A stretch of 64,000 nucleotides of DNA from Amycolatopsis alkalitolerans (GCF_006152065.1 NZ_VDFW01000017.1:83521-147520); one strand, 5' to 3'. Shown: positions 54,232-63,861, numbered from the stretch's first letter. Notes: generated by a model from the sequence alone, not told the origin. Program-made: numbers and translations.

Positions 54232-54386
54232 CGATCTCTCCCTACAACCCTGCCCATCCGGCGATCTAACACCGAAGCGAGGGCAGATGCCCGCAAATCG
54301 GACCAAAAGCAATCCAGGTGTCATCTGCCCACCTGGCGCAGACGATAGTCAGCCGGTCGGAAAGGCGCTTTTCGGGGCAGTGGCGG

Positions 54387-54415
54387 TAGCATGACGGTAG
54401 CCAAGGGGGTAGCAT
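54387..54415 (+). promoter_or_regulatory. tandem TAGCAT boxes ahead of mazEF
   Basis: TAGCAT occurs at 54387-54392 and at 54410-54415. The second lies 7 nt ahead of the antitoxin ATG (leaderless -10). The duplicate 23 bp upstream, in a GGTAGC-repeat context, may be a second promoter or an antitoxin-binding repeat. Confidence 0.5.
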
Positions 54416-54422
54416 CAAGGGT

Positions 54423-54641
54423 ATGAAGCTGAGTGTGAGTCTGAGGGAGGAAGACGTCGCCTTCCTGGACGAGTACGCGGCACGGACGAAGGCGGGCTCC
54501 CGTTCGGCCGTGGTCCACCGCGCGATCGAGCTGTTGCGGGCGTCGCAGCTCGAGAACGCCTACGAGTCGGCTTGGGAGGAATGGTCGGTCGACGGCGACG
54601 TATGGGATGCCGTGACCGGCGACGGGCTGGCGGCGCACTGA
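54423..54641 (+). CDS. mazE: MazE-like antitoxin (ribbon-helix-helix)
   Basis: A 72-residue protein with an N-terminal RHH motif (KLSVSLREEDVAFLDEYAAR and SRSAVVHRAIELL) and an acidic, Trp-rich C-terminus (YESAWEEWSVDGDVWDAVTG) that should neutralise the toxin. It overlaps the toxin gene (TGATG). Most likely a leaderless message. Confidence 0.88.
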   Translation: MKLSVSLREEDVAFLDEYAARTKAGSRSAVVHRAIELLRASQLENAYESAWEEWSVDGDVWDAVTGDGLAAH

Positions 54642-54988
54642 TGCGGCGTGCCGAGATCCGGCTCGTCGATCTGGATCCGGTTCGCGGCGCCGAGTCCAGC
54701 AAGACGCGCCCCGCGGTGATCGTGAGCAACGACGGGGCGAACGCGGTCGCGGCCAGGCTGGGGCACGGGGTGGTCACCGTCGTGCCGGTCACCTCGAACG
54801 TGACGCGGGTGTACCCGTTCCAGGTGCTCCTGCGTGCGGAGGAGTGCGGGCTGCGGGCGGACTCCAAGGCGCAGGCCGAGCAGGTGCGGTCGGTGGCGAT
54901 GGAACGCGTCGGGCGGAAGGCGGGTCAGATGCCGCCCGCGGTGATGGCGAAGCTGGACAACGCGCTGAGGTTGCACCTGGGGTTGTGA
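54641..54988 (+). CDS. mazF: MazF-family endoribonuclease toxin
   Basis: A 115-residue CcdB/MazF-fold toxin. RRAEIRLVDLDPVRGAESSK and TRPAVIVSND are the typical entry strand and loop; TVVPVTSN and the C-terminal QVRSVAMERVG complete the fold. MazF cuts mRNA at short sequence motifs. Paired with the RHH antitoxin just upstream. Confidence 0.9.
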   Translation: MRRAEIRLVDLDPVRGAESSKTRPAVIVSNDGANAVAARLGHGVVTVVPVTSNVTRVYPFQVLLRAEECGLRADSKAQAEQVRSVAMERVGRKAGQMPPAVMAKLDNALRLHLGL

Positions 54989-55087
54989 GCGCCCGGAAGG
55001 TGAAGGATTTCGCCGGTGCCGGAGTTCGCGCCGGGAACCCGTGGACGCCGTGAGCGCCGGAACGGACCAGGTTTACCCTGGTAGTCG

Positions 55088-56578
55088 ATGAGTACGGCAG
55101 AGGTCGGCAAAACCTACCAAATCCGCACGTTCGGGTGCCAGATGAACGTGCACGACTCCGAGCGCCTCGCCGGGCAGCTGGAGCAGGCGGGCTATGTGCC
55201 GGTCGCCGAGGGCGGCGCGGCGGACCTCGTCGTGTTCAACACCTGCGCGGTGCGGGAGAACGCGGACAACAAGCTGTACGGCACCCTCGGGCACCTGCGT
55301 CCCGCCAAGGACGCGAACCCGGACATGCAGATCGCGGTCGGCGGCTGCCTCGCGCAGAAGGACCGCGGCGAGATCGTGAAGCGCGCGCCGTGGGTCGACG
55401 TCGTGTTCGGCACGCACAATCTGGGCTCCCTGCCGGTGCTGCTCGAACGCGCCCGGCACAACGCCGAAGCCGAGGTCGAGATCCTCGAGTCGCTCGAGAC
55501 CTTTCCCTCGACGCTGCCCGCCCGCCGCGACTCGGCCTACTCGGGCTGGGTGTCGATCTCGGTCGGCTGCAACAACACCTGCACGTTCTGCATCGTCCCG
55601 TCCCTGCGCGGCAAGGAGCGCGACCGCCGTCCGGGCGAGGTGCTCGCCGAGGTGGAGGCGCTCGTCGCGGAAGGTGTGCTGGAGGTGACCCTGCTCGGCC
55701 AGAACGTCAACTCCTACGGGGCCGAGTTCGGCGACCGGCAGGCGTTCCCGAAACTCCTGCGCGCCACCGGGGGAGTCGACGGGCTCGAACGGGTCCGCTT
55801 CACCTCACCGCATCCGGCGGCGTTCACCGACGACGTGATCGACGCGATGGCCGCGACCCCGAACGTGTGCCACCAGCTGCACATGCCGCTGCAGTCCGGG
55901 TCCGACCGGGTGCTGAAGGAGATGCGCCGCTCGTACCGGTCCAGCCGCTATCTGTCGATTTTGGACAAGGTGCGTGCCGCGATGCCGGACGCGGCGATCA
56001 CCACCGACATCATCGTCGGTTTTCCCGGGGAGACCGAGGAAGACTTCGCGGCGACGCTCGAGGTCGTGCGCCAGGCGCGGTTTTCCAGCGCCTTCACCTT
56101 CCAGTACTCCAAGCGCCCCGGCACGCCGGCCGCCGGTATGCCGGGCCAGGTGCCGAAGCAGATCGTGCAGGAGCGCTACGACCGGCTGGTCGAACTGCAG
56201 AACGACATCGCGTGGCAGGAGAACAAGAAGCTCGTCGGGCGCAAGGTGGAGCTGCTCGTCGCGACCGGTGAGGGCCGCAAGGACGGCCAGACGCACCGGA
56301 TGAGCGGCCGTGCCCGCGACGGCAGGCTCGTGCACTTCACCCCGGCCGGGCCGGCGGTGGACCGTGCGGTGCGTCCGGGCGATGTGGTGGAGACCGTGAT
56401 CACCTACGGGGCCCCGCATCACCTGGTCGCCGACGGGGATGTCCTGACCCACCGGCGCACGCGGGCGGGCGACAACGTGGAGGCCGGGCTGCGGCCGAAG
56501 ACCGACGGGGTGAGCCTCGGGCTGCCTTCCGTCGGTGTTCCCGCGGCCGGGCCGGTGAAAGACGGGTGCGGCGTATGA
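55088..56578 (+). CDS. miaB: tRNA-2-methylthio-N6-dimethylallyladenosine synthase
   Basis: A 496-residue radical-SAM methylthiotransferase that modifies A37 of tRNAs reading U-initial codons. The N-terminal UPF0004 domain has [21 protein letters not shown] and GGCLAQ cysteines, the radical-[11 protein letters not shown] lies near residue 160, and a TRAM domain ends the protein. TACCCT (55074-55079) lies 8 nt ahead of the ATG (probably leaderless). It overlaps the next gene by 4 bp. Confidence 0.95.
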   Translation: MSTAEVGKTYQIRTFGCQMNVHDSERLAGQLEQAGYVPVAEGGAADLVVFNTCAVRENADNKLYGTLGHLRPAKDANPDMQIAVGGCLAQKDRGEIVKRAPWVDVVFGTHNLGSLPVLLERARHNAEAEVEILESLETFPSTLPARRDSAYSGWVSISVGCNNTCTFCIVPSLRGKERDRRPGEVLAEVEALVAEGVLEVTLLGQNVNSYGAEFGDRQAFPKLLRATGGVDGLERVRFTSPHPAAFTDDVIDAMAATPNVCHQLHMPLQSGSDRVLKEMRRSYRSSRYLSILDKVRAAMPDAAITTDIIVGFPGETEEDFAATLEVVRQARFSSAFTFQYSKRPGTPAAGMPGQVPKQIVQERYDRLVELQNDIAWQENKKLVGRKVELLVATGEGRKDGQTHRMSGRARDGRLVHFTPAGPAVDRAVRPGDVVETVITYGAPHHLVADGDVLTHRRTRAGDNVEAGLRPKTDGVSLGLPSVGVPAAGPVKDGCGV

Positions 56579-57036
56579 ACGAGAGCGATGTCGAGAAGCT
56601 GGCCGAGGACGTCGACGCGATCGGTCACCGGGTCGCCAAGACGGTGGAACTCGGGCGGCGGGGATTCATCATCTCGGTGCTGGTGTTCATCCTGCTCATC
56701 GGGCAGCTCCTGCCGTGGGTCGGCGATCACGCGGGCTGGCAGGTGCTGTTCGGCCAGGGCGGCGCGGTCCCGCAGCTGTTCGCGGCCACCTCGACGGGGA
56801 TCGGCGTGCTGTGCTCGGTCCTGGCGCTGATCACCCGGCGCTGGTGGCTGACCTGGGTCTGCGCGATCGGCGGCTGGTTCTCCTCGGTCGACGGGCTCCT
56901 CGCTGTGTGGTCGCAGCAGTCCTCGGGCGCGAACGGCGCCGCCGGCAACGGGCCGGGCATCGGCATGATCATCGCCATGGTCGCGATCATCCTGCTGGCC
57001 GCCAGCTGGATGCGCACAGCCTTCTCCCGCGCCTGA
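56575..57036 (+). CDS. Rv2732c-like membrane protein
   Basis: A 153-residue protein with four predicted helices (about 30-48, 68-85, 90-112 and 128-148) and a short soluble N-terminus. It overlaps miaB (ATGA), as the conserved membrane protein Rv2732c follows miaB in mycobacteria. The function is unknown. Confidence 0.85.
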   Translation: MNESDVEKLAEDVDAIGHRVAKTVELGRRGFIISVLVFILLIGQLLPWVGDHAGWQVLFGQGGAVPQLFAATSTGIGVLCSVLALITRRWWLTWVCAIGGWFSSVDGLLAVWSQQSSGANGAAGNGPGIGMIIAMVAIILLAASWMRTAFSRA

Positions 57037-57060
57037 TCGGGCCTGCCGGAAGGGGATAGC

Positions 57061-57079
57061 CCCACCGAGCCCGGGTGGG
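57061..57079 (+). terminator. hairpin after the miaB operon
   Basis: CCCACC and GGTGGG form a 6-bp stem with a 7-nt loop, 24 bp after the Rv2732c-like stop codon. Confidence 0.45.
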
Positions 57080-57126
57080 CAACCGGATTCCCGGCGTGGC
57101 CGCGGAATCCTAGCTTGGTGTCCATT

Positions 57127-57843
57127 ATGGATAACCAAGCGAAGATCACGCAGGCGATCGACCTGGCACTGATCCGCGAGCTGTACCGGGAACACGCCGG
57201 AGCGCTCCGCGACGTGCGGGAGCGGCAGCGCGCCCTCCGGCAGCGACGGCCCGGGATGAAGACGCAACTCGACGACCTGGAAGCGGAGGTCACCTACCTG
57301 CTGCTGCGGTACTTCCGGCCGGCGAAGGTGGTCGAGATCGGTTCGCTGCACGGCTGGTCCACCTGCTGGATCCTGCACGCGCTCGCGGACAACTGTCAGG
57401 GCCGGCTGATCACCATGGACCTGGTCGACACTGCCGCCTGGACGGTGCCCGGGCCGCTGGCCGCCGGACGATGGGAGTTCCGCCGGGGCGACGCGCGAAC
57501 CCTGACCACGGACTGGGTCGCCGATCTCGACTACCTGTTCATCGACGCCGACCACCGCGCGCGCTTCGCCCGCTGGTACCTCGGGGACGTCTTCCCGCGG
57601 CTGCGCCCCGGTACTCCGGTGAGCGTGCACGACGTGTTCCACCGCGCCAGACCGCTGCCGTTGACCGAGGGCGCCGAGGTCCTGCGCTGGCTGGAGTCCA
57701 GTCGCACACGCTGGTTCACCCTCGCGCGTGCGAAGGCTGCCGGCGCCGCGGCCGAACTGAACGCGCTGCGCCGTGATCTTGGCCTCACCGCCGCCGTGCA
57801 TACCGGGCGGGACAATCCCATGATCTATTTCAAGTTGCCCTGA
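57127..57843 (+). CDS. class I SAM-dependent methyltransferase
   Basis: A 238-residue protein with a Rossmann methyltransferase fold: motif I KVVEIGSLHGWSTCWILHAL, an acidic second strand (ITMDLVD), and DLDYLFIDADHRARF near the middle. It resembles the cephalosporin hydroxylase/class I methyltransferase group that acts on small molecules or sugars. The start is ATG 57127; GTG 57118 is also possible. The substrate is unknown. It stands alone between the miaB operon and the antiporter. Confidence 0.8.
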   Translation: MDNQAKITQAIDLALIRELYREHAGALRDVRERQRALRQRRPGMKTQLDDLEAEVTYLLLRYFRPAKVVEIGSLHGWSTCWILHALADNCQGRLITMDLVDTAAWTVPGPLAAGRWEFRRGDARTLTTDWVADLDYLFIDADHRARFARWYLGDVFPRLRPGTPVSVHDVFHRARPLPLTEGAEVLRWLESSRTRWFTLARAKAAGAAAELNALRRDLGLTAAVHTGRDNPMIYFKLP

Positions 57844-57897
57844 ATCCCGGTATCGAGGTCGCGGCGCGCCGCGGCGTTCGATTAATCTTCGGGAGAA

Positions 57898-59448
57898 ATG
57901 CGTAGCGTCGAAATCGTTCTCGCCCTTGTCGTGCTCGCTACCGTGGTGGCGGCGTTCGCCGGACGGTTGCGGGTCCCCGCGCCTTCCTTGCTCGTCGTGG
58001 CGGGCGTGGTGGCCGGGTTGCTGCCCGGTGTTCCCGACATCCGCGTCAGCCCGGAGGTCGTCAGTCTCGTCGTGCTGCCGCCCTTGCTGTTCGCGGCGGG
58101 CGAGGAACTGCCGTGGCGTGATCTGCGTGCCGTATGGCGGCCGGTCGGCGTCCTCGCCTTCGGGCTGGTGGCCGCCTCCGCGGCGGCCGTCGCCGTCGTC
58201 GCGAACGCGATCACGCCGCTGCCGCTCGGGATGGCTTTCGTCCTGGGTGCCGTGCTCGCCAGCACCGACCCGGTCGCCGTGACCGCGCTGGGCCGCCGCC
58301 TGTCCTTGCCGCCGCGCGTGCAGGCACTGGTCCAGGCCGAGAGCTTGTTCAACGACGCGACCAGCCTCTTGCTCTTCCGGATCGCGCTGTCGGTCGGTCT
58401 CGCCGCGGGCGCGGTCGACTGGGGACACACCGCGGCCGACTTCGGAATCCTCGTCGGTGGCGGGCTTCTCGTCGCCGCGCTGGTCGCCGGAGGCGCGTAC
58501 CTGGTGCGGAGGCACACCGAGGATCCCGTGCTGGAGACGGTCATCTCCCTCGTCACGCCGTACGCCGCGTACGTGCTCGCCGAAGCCATCGGAGGCTCGG
58601 GCGTGACCGCGGTCGTGGTGACGAGCGTCATTCTCGGTACGCAGGCGACCAAGGTGACCAGCTCGCGGATCCGCATCCAGCTGGGCGCGGTCTACGGCAC
58701 GGTCGTGTTCCTGCTGGAAAGCGTCGTGTTCGGGCTCATCGGGCTCGAGTTGCCGGAACTGGTGCGCGCTCTCACCACGACGACAATGTGGCCGTTGGAG
58801 GCCCTGCTGATCGCGGTGACGCTGCTCGTCGTCCGCCTGCTGTGGGTGTTCCCGCTCTCGGCCGCGCTGCAGCGGCGAAGCGGCCGGAGCGCCACCTGGC
58901 AGGTCCCCACGGTGGTCTCGTGGGCGGGTGCCCGCGGCGTGGTTCCGCTGGCCGCGGCGCTGTCGATCCCGCTGACCGCACCGGCCGAATACCGCGAACT
59001 GGTGCTGTTGCTGACGACCGCGGTGATCGTGGTGACGCTCGTCGTGCAGGGGTTCACGCTCGCGCCGCTGGTGCGCCGGACCGGGGTGGCGCTGACGACG
59101 GAGCACGTACAGCAGGAGCGCAGCACCGCGCGGCTGCGGCTGACGCAAGCGGGACTGGACCATCTCGACTCGCTGACCGAGAACGAAGCGGCGCCCGAGT
59201 TCCTGCTCGATCAGTTGCGCGACACCTGGAAGGCGCGGATGCAGCGGATCGCGGAGGACGAGCCGGACGAGATGACCAACCTGACCACCGCCGACTCCTA
59301 CCGGCGGCTGCGCCGGGAACTGCTCGCGGTGGAGGCGGACGAACTGGAGCGGCTGTTCCAGACCGGGGAGATCACCGACCACACCCGCCGCCGCATCCAG
59401 CGCATGCTCGACCTGGAGCACACCGTCCTCGGCGACGACGAACACTGA
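57898..59448 (+). CDS. CPA1-family sodium/proton antiporter
   Basis: A 516-residue protein with about 12 helices in the first 400 residues and a charged cytoplasmic tail. Signature sites are LGAVLASTDPVAVTALGR, QAESLFNDATSLLLFRIALS (paired Asp/Asn of the ion site) and VVSWAGARGVVPLAAALS. It exchanges Na+ or K+ for protons. The ATG follows GGGAGAA. The 3' flank holds a repeat. Confidence 0.93.
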   Translation: MRSVEIVLALVVLATVVAAFAGRLRVPAPSLLVVAGVVAGLLPGVPDIRVSPEVVSLVVLPPLLFAAGEELPWRDLRAVWRPVGVLAFGLVAASAAAVAVVANAITPLPLGMAFVLGAVLASTDPVAVTALGRRLSLPPRVQALVQAESLFNDATSLLLFRIALSVGLAAGAVDWGHTAADFGILVGGGLLVAALVAGGAYLVRRHTEDPVLETVISLVTPYAAYVLAEAIGGSGVTAVVVTSVILGTQATKVTSSRIRIQLGAVYGTVVFLLESVVFGLIGLELPELVRALTTTTMWPLEALLIAVTLLVVRLLWVFPLSAALQRRSGRSATWQVPTVVSWAGARGVVPLAAALSIPLTAPAEYRELVLLLTTAVIVVTLVVQGFTLAPLVRRTGVALTTEHVQQERSTARLRLTQAGLDHLDSLTENEAAPEFLLDQLRDTWKARMQRIAEDEPDEMTNLTTADSYRRLRRELLAVEADELERLFQTGEITDHTRRRIQRMLDLEHTVLGDDEH

Positions 59449-59516
59449 CCGCCAGCCGAACCTCCACCCGGCGCCAGTTGGCCCCAACCCGCGCCAGCCC
59501 GGCTCTCGCTGCCCGC

Positions 59517-59581
59517 GAGTTCGGCTTTCGCGGCGGGTGTGTTCGGCTTTCGCGCGCCCCGAGTTCGGCTTTCGGCGAAGC
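59517..59581. repeat. three GAGTTCGGCTTTCG repeats
   Basis: Units begin at 59517, 59538 (GTGTTCGGCTTTCG form) and 59561, with 21-23 bp spacing. They share GAGTTCGGC with some members of the 28858-29170 array but end in TTTCG. They lie between convergent antiporter and TetR genes; the last unit reaches the TetR stop codon. Confidence 0.65.
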
Positions 59582-60177
59582 TACGACCAGCGTGACCGCA
59601 GCAGTTCGACGTAGGCGCGGAACTCGTCCGCCATCGAGAGCCGGTCCGTGTCGAGCAGCCACCGCTGTTGCAGGCCGTCGAGCACCGCGACCGTGGTGTG
59701 CACGAGCGTGCCGACCGGCGCGTCCGCCCGGATTTCCCCGCTTTCCTGGCCCGCCCGCACAGCCTCGGTGAGGAACCGTTCGATGCCCGCGTAATGCTCC
59801 CGGACCCACCGGTGCGCCGGATGCCCCGGTTCGGTGCCCTCCGCCACGACCCGCACGAACAAGCCCATCAGTTGCGGCCGGGTGCCGTTGCGCACGACGA
59901 GCGCGGTCAGCGCGTCGAAGGCCGCCCAGCCGGCCGGCTTCCCTTGTGCTGCGAGGAACCTGCCGTCCTCGGCGTCCCGCTCGGCCAGGACGGCGGAGAG
60001 CAGGGCGGTCTTGCTGGGGAAATGGTGCAGCAGACCGGATTGCGAGAGCCCGGTCTTCTCCGCGACTCGCGCGATGGAGGTCCCCTGATAGCCGGAGGTG
60101 GCGAACAGTTCGACCGCCGCCTGGACGGCCTTCGCCCGCGACGCCTCGCCGGACAGTTCGCCCCGGGACTTCGCCAT
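59581..60177 (-). CDS. TetR-family regulator of the beta-glucosidase gene
   Basis: A 198-residue TetR regulator with the helix-turn-helix FATSGYQGTSIARVAEKTGL, followed by SQSGLLHHFPSKTALLSAVL. It starts 11 bp after the GH3 gene, so the two form one operon. The perfect 10-bp dyad at 62545-62568 in front of the GH3 gene is the likely operator. The effector could be a sugar or aglycone. ATG 60177 follows AAGGGAG. Confidence 0.9.
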   Translation of the reverse strand: MAKSRGELSGEASRAKAVQAAVELFATSGYQGTSIARVAEKTGLSQSGLLHHFPSKTALLSAVLAERDAEDGRFLAAQGKPAGWAAFDALTALVVRNGTRPQLMGLFVRVVAEGTEPGHPAHRWVREHYAGIERFLTEAVRAGQESGEIRADAPVGTLVHTTVAVLDGLQQRWLLDTDRLSMADEFRAYVELLRSRWS

Positions 60178-60188
60178 CCTCACTCCCT

Positions 60189-62534
60189 TCACACCCGCAC
60201 CCGGACATCCCCGAGTCCGCGGGCGATCAGCACTTCGCCTGCCAGCGGTTGCCAAGAACCGTTGTCCCACCTGCGCTGCACTCGCGCATCGCAGCGAACC
60301 TCGACCTCCGCGCGCTCGCCCGCGGCCAGGTCCACCCCGGCCCAGCCGATGAGCCGCACCGGTTCGCCCTCGGGCCGAAGATAGACCTGCACGACCTCGC
60401 GCCCGGCGCGGGCGCCCGCGTTCGCGACTTCGACGTGCACCGACCGGACCACGCCGTCCTCCTCCACGCGTCGCGCGGTGCCGTAGCTCCATTCGGTGTA
60501 GCCGAGACCGTGGCCGAACCAGAACAGGGGCTGGCTCGTCCAGCCTCGGTAGCCGACGGCGATTCCTTCCGTGTAAGGAAGTTCTCCGTTGACCGGCGTG
60601 GTCGACCAGGCCGGTCCCTCGCCGTCGTGGCGGGGGAAGGTCGTGACGAGCCGCCCGGCCGGTTCGATTTCACCCGTGAGCGCGGCCGCCACGGCGGCTC
60701 CGGCCTCCTGACCCGGCAGCCCCGCCCACAGCACGGCGTCGACCTCTGCGAGCCAGGGCATCAGGACGGGCGTCGCCGCATTGACCACGACCACGGTCCG
60801 CCGGGCCACCGCCGCGACGGCGCCGACCAGTTCATCTTGCGCGCCCGGCAAGGCGAGCGTGGTCTTGTCCGAACCTTCCGTCTCCTGCTCCTGCGTCAGC
60901 CCGACGACGACCACGGCGAGATCGGCTTCACGCGCGGCCGCGGTGGCCTCGGCGATGCCGTCGGCGTCAGCGCGAGGCGGGATGCGCGCGACCAGGCCGA
61001 GCCTGCGCATGCCCGGCCGCCCGGTCGTGACCGCTTTGACGCGCGTGCCGGACTCGACCACCCCGCCGGTGGTCCAGGCGGGCGGATGCAGCACGCTGCC
61101 GCCGAGTTCCGCGGGCTCGGGGAGGTGGACCGTCTCGTGCGTGTCACCGGCTTCGAAGGTCCAATCGCCGTTGCCCCGTAACCCGGCGATGATCGAACTG
61201 TCGGCGGAGACGATCTCGGCCGACAACTCGATCGTGGCCGCCGCGTCCAGCCAATCGCCGTCGCCCGCGGTGACTTCGGCGATGTCGACGGGCCGGGATT
61301 CCAGCACCGCACCGGCCTCGTCACGGGCTGTCACCCGCATGCCGACCGCCCCGGTCTCCGGATCACGCAGCACGCCAGGCGCCGCGGGCAGCGGTTCGGC
61401 CCGGACCTCGACTCCGTCGACCACGGTGGCGCCCAGCTTCTGCCGCAGCGCGTCCCCGATGCCGACGACATGCGGCGGGCGCACCCGGGCCGAGCCACCG
61501 CCCTGGCCGATGGTCTCGATCGCGTGCCGTCCGACGACGACCACCTTTTCCGGCCCCGCAAGGGGGAGTGTGGCATCGCGGTTGACCAGCACGGTCATCC
61601 CGCGTGCGGCCATCCGGCGAAGCTGCTCGCGCCGCAGCGGGCTGTCCGGCGCCGGGAGCGCGGCCGGGACCTGCCGCTCGCCAAAGGCACCGGCACGTTC
61701 GGCCAGCCGCAGCACCCGGCGCAGATGATCGTCTACAGTGGACTCCGTAACCTCACCGGCCTCGACCGCCGCGACGAGCTTGCCGCCCCATGGCCCGTCC
61801 GGGCCGGGCATCACCAGGTCCAGCCCGCCGTTCGCGCTCCGCGCTGTCGAGGTGGTGGCGAACCAGTCGGACATGACCAGCCCGTCGTAACCCCATTCGC
61901 CCTTGAGCAGATCCTCGATCAGCTGCCGGTGCTCGGTCGCGGTCACCCCGTTGATCTTGTTGTAGGACGCCATGACCGCCCACGGACGCGCCTCGTGGAC
62001 GGCCATCTCGAACGGCAGCAGGTACACCTCGCGCAGCGTGCGCTCGTCGGCCACCGAACTCACGCTCGTGCGCTCGGTCTCGGACTCGTTGGCAAGGAAG
62101 TGCTTGGGCGTCGCGCCAATTCCCTTGTCCTGCAAGCCTTTCACGTAGGCGACGGCGAGCGCGCCGGTCAGCAGCGGGTCCTCGCTGAACGCTTCGAACA
62201 GGCGGCCGCCGAGCGGGCTGCGGTGGAGGTTGATCGTCGGGCCGAGGACGACGTGCACACCCTGCGCGGCCGCCTCGTCGGCGAGCAGGGAACCTACTTC
62301 GGCCGCGGTCCGAGTGTCCCAATGCTGGGCGATCAGCGTCGCGTTCGGCAGCAGGCACGCGATCGGCCCGCCGGTGAACCGGGTGCCGCGGACCCCCGTC
62401 GGGCCGTCGGACAGCACGAGTTCGGCGAGGCCGATTTCGGGTTCGGGACGAAGGCTGAACATCGCCGCGCCGGTCAGCAGCCGGACCTTCGCGGGCAGGG
62501 ACAGCGCCGCGATCGCTTTGTCGATGCCGGTCAT
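60189..62534 (-). CDS. GH3 beta-glucosidase
   Basis: A 781-residue glycoside hydrolase family 3 enzyme. The nucleophile Asp lies in GLVMSDWFATTS, substrate-binding HFLANESETERTSVSS is nearby, the (alpha/beta)6 sandwich starts around VVVGRHAIETIGQGGGSA, and a PA14-like insert and C-terminal fibronectin-like domain (FWFGHGLGYTEWSY, then EVVQVYLRP) follow. It probably releases glucose from plant-type beta-glucosides in the cytoplasm, since no signal peptide is seen. ATG 62534 is the start nearest the operator. Confidence 0.93.
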   Translation of the reverse strand: MTGIDKAIAALSLPAKVRLLTGAAMFSLRPEPEIGLAELVLSDGPTGVRGTRFTGGPIACLLPNATLIAQHWDTRTAAEVGSLLADEAAAQGVHVVLGPTINLHRSPLGGRLFEAFSEDPLLTGALAVAYVKGLQDKGIGATPKHFLANESETERTSVSSVADERTLREVYLLPFEMAVHEARPWAVMASYNKINGVTATEHRQLIEDLLKGEWGYDGLVMSDWFATTSTARSANGGLDLVMPGPDGPWGGKLVAAVEAGEVTESTVDDHLRRVLRLAERAGAFGERQVPAALPAPDSPLRREQLRRMAARGMTVLVNRDATLPLAGPEKVVVVGRHAIETIGQGGGSARVRPPHVVGIGDALRQKLGATVVDGVEVRAEPLPAAPGVLRDPETGAVGMRVTARDEAGAVLESRPVDIAEVTAGDGDWLDAAATIELSAEIVSADSSIIAGLRGNGDWTFEAGDTHETVHLPEPAELGGSVLHPPAWTTGGVVESGTRVKAVTTGRPGMRRLGLVARIPPRADADGIAEATAAAREADLAVVVVGLTQEQETEGSDKTTLALPGAQDELVGAVAAVARRTVVVVNAATPVLMPWLAEVDAVLWAGLPGQEAGAAVAAALTGEIEPAGRLVTTFPRHDGEGPAWSTTPVNGELPYTEGIAVGYRGWTSQPLFWFGHGLGYTEWSYGTARRVEEDGVVRSVHVEVANAGARAGREVVQVYLRPEGEPVRLIGWAGVDLAAGERAEVEVRCDARVQRRWDNGSWQPLAGEVLIARGLGDVRVRV

Positions 62535-62544
62535 GGCCCGAGCA

Positions 62545-62568
62545 TACCGACCGAGTAGTCGGTCGGTA
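62545..62568. promoter_or_regulatory. TetR operator
   Basis: TACCGACCGA (62545-62554) and TCGGTCGGTA (62559-62568) are perfect inverted arms around four bases. The dyad starts 11 bp ahead of the GH3 gene and 60 bp ahead of the MFS gene (at 62628), so it may control both. Confidence 0.8.
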
Positions 62569-62619
62569 CACCCTTTCGCGACTGTGCAGCGACCCGAATG
62601 AGACCTGAAGAGGATACTA

Positions 62620-62630
62620 CATACTGTATG
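62620..62630. promoter_or_regulatory. GntR-like dyad over the MFS start
   Basis: CATAC-T-GTATG is a perfect 11-bp dyad that includes the ATG at 62628. GntR-family regulators often bind such GTATAC-like sites, but no GntR gene is adjacent. Confidence 0.35.
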
Positions 62631-63851
62631 CAAAAAGCCGGAGTAATCCAGGACTTCTACGGAAGGCGTTACCGGATCGGCGAAAGCGACCGGTCGCTGC
62701 TCGGCAGGCCCCGGGGCTGGATGCTGGGCGCAGCCTGGGCGGCGATGCTCGCCGCCGGAGCGGGCCAGTACGGCTACGGGGCTCTGCTGCCCATGCTCGT
62801 CGCCGAGCGGGGGTGGACCTGGCAGCAGGGATGCTGGGTCCTCGCGCTGTGGACGGTCTGCCAGAGCGCGAGCGTCTACCCGGCGGCGCGGGCAGGGCTG
62901 CGGCCCGCGGCGACGCTTGCCGTGGGCGCCGTTCTGTGCGCGTCCGGCTTCGTCGCGCTGGCCGGATCCGGTGGCTTCGCGGTCGTGCTCGTCAGCCACT
63001 CGGTGCTCGGCGGGATCGGCGCGGGGCTCGTCTACGGGACGTGTGTGAGCGTCATCGCACGCTGGTATCCGGAACGGTCCTCGCGCGTCGCGCTGACGAG
63101 CGGGGCATTCGCGTATGGGGCGATTCCCTTCCTGCTACTTGGTTTCGTGCCCGCGGCGATCGTCGTGCTGGTACTCGCCGGGGCGGGTGCGCTCGTGCTG
63201 CGGAACCCGCCGGAGCACTGGTGGCCTCAGCACGTCGACCCGCGACGGTGGGCCCTGGACAAGACGGTGAACCCGAGCCTGCGCCGCAACCGCCCGCCGA
63301 TCCGGCAGTACTCGATCACGGAGGTGGTGCGCTGCCCGGCTTCGCGGCAACTGTACTTCGCGGTCCTGGGTGCCGCCGCGGTGTTGTTGTTCGACATCGC
63401 GTACCTGTCGGCGTTCGACGGCGTGCTGACGGCCGCTGTGTTCGCCGGGGCGAGCGGGATCGGGCGCGCCGGAGTCGGCTGGGCGGGCGCTCGGTTCGGC
63501 CGCCGGAACGTCCTTTGTGGAGCGTTGGTGGTGGCCGGGCTCGCGCAACTGCTGGTGATCGGTTCGCTCGCGATCCTCGGTGCCTGCCTGGCCGGCGCGG
63601 CGTGCGGGGCGTGTTACGCCCTGCTGCCCGGTGTCGTCGAGGGTCATTTCGGGGAACGGCTCGGGTTGCCGAACTTCGGGCTCTTCTACGGTGCGAAGGC
63701 CGCTGGCGGGCTGGTCGGGGTGCTGCTGGCCGCGTATCTCGGCGGCGCGGGCGGGTTCGTGGTGGCGGCCGTGCTGGGTGTGGTCGCCGCCGCGCTGGTG
63801 GCGTCGCTGCGGCAGCCCGGGCGGCCCGCCGTGGCCTTCTGGCGAAGGTGA
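62628..63851 (+). CDS. MFS transporter (OFA-like)
   Basis: A 407-residue twelve-helix transporter. The N-terminal half has GAGQYGYGALLPMLVAERGW, GGIGAGLVYGTCVSVIARWY and the helix pair after it; the second half has AGASGIGRAGVGWAGARFGR. The arrangement resembles the oxalate/formate antiporter group. The start may also be ATG 62598, ten codons upstream, behind GAAGAGG. It is divergent from the GH3 operon and might import a sugar-derived acid, but the substrate is unknown. Confidence 0.85.
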   Translation: MQKAGVIQDFYGRRYRIGESDRSLLGRPRGWMLGAAWAAMLAAGAGQYGYGALLPMLVAERGWTWQQGCWVLALWTVCQSASVYPAARAGLRPAATLAVGAVLCASGFVALAGSGGFAVVLVSHSVLGGIGAGLVYGTCVSVIARWYPERSSRVALTSGAFAYGAIPFLLLGFVPAAIVVLVLAGAGALVLRNPPEHWWPQHVDPRRWALDKTVNPSLRRNRPPIRQYSITEVVRCPASRQLYFAVLGAAAVLLFDIAYLSAFDGVLTAAVFAGASGIGRAGVGWAGARFGRRNVLCGALVVAGLAQLLVIGSLAILGACLAGAACGACYALLPGVVEGHFGERLGLPNFGLFYGAKAAGGLVGVLLAAYLGGAGGFVVAAVLGVVAAALVASLRQPGRPAVAFWRR

Positions 63852-63861
63852 ATGCCTGTCG

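Noticed and set aside
56419..59487. 1022-codon open frame on the minus strand
   Set aside because: It spans the Rv2732c-like, methyltransferase and antiporter genes antisense and has shadow composition.
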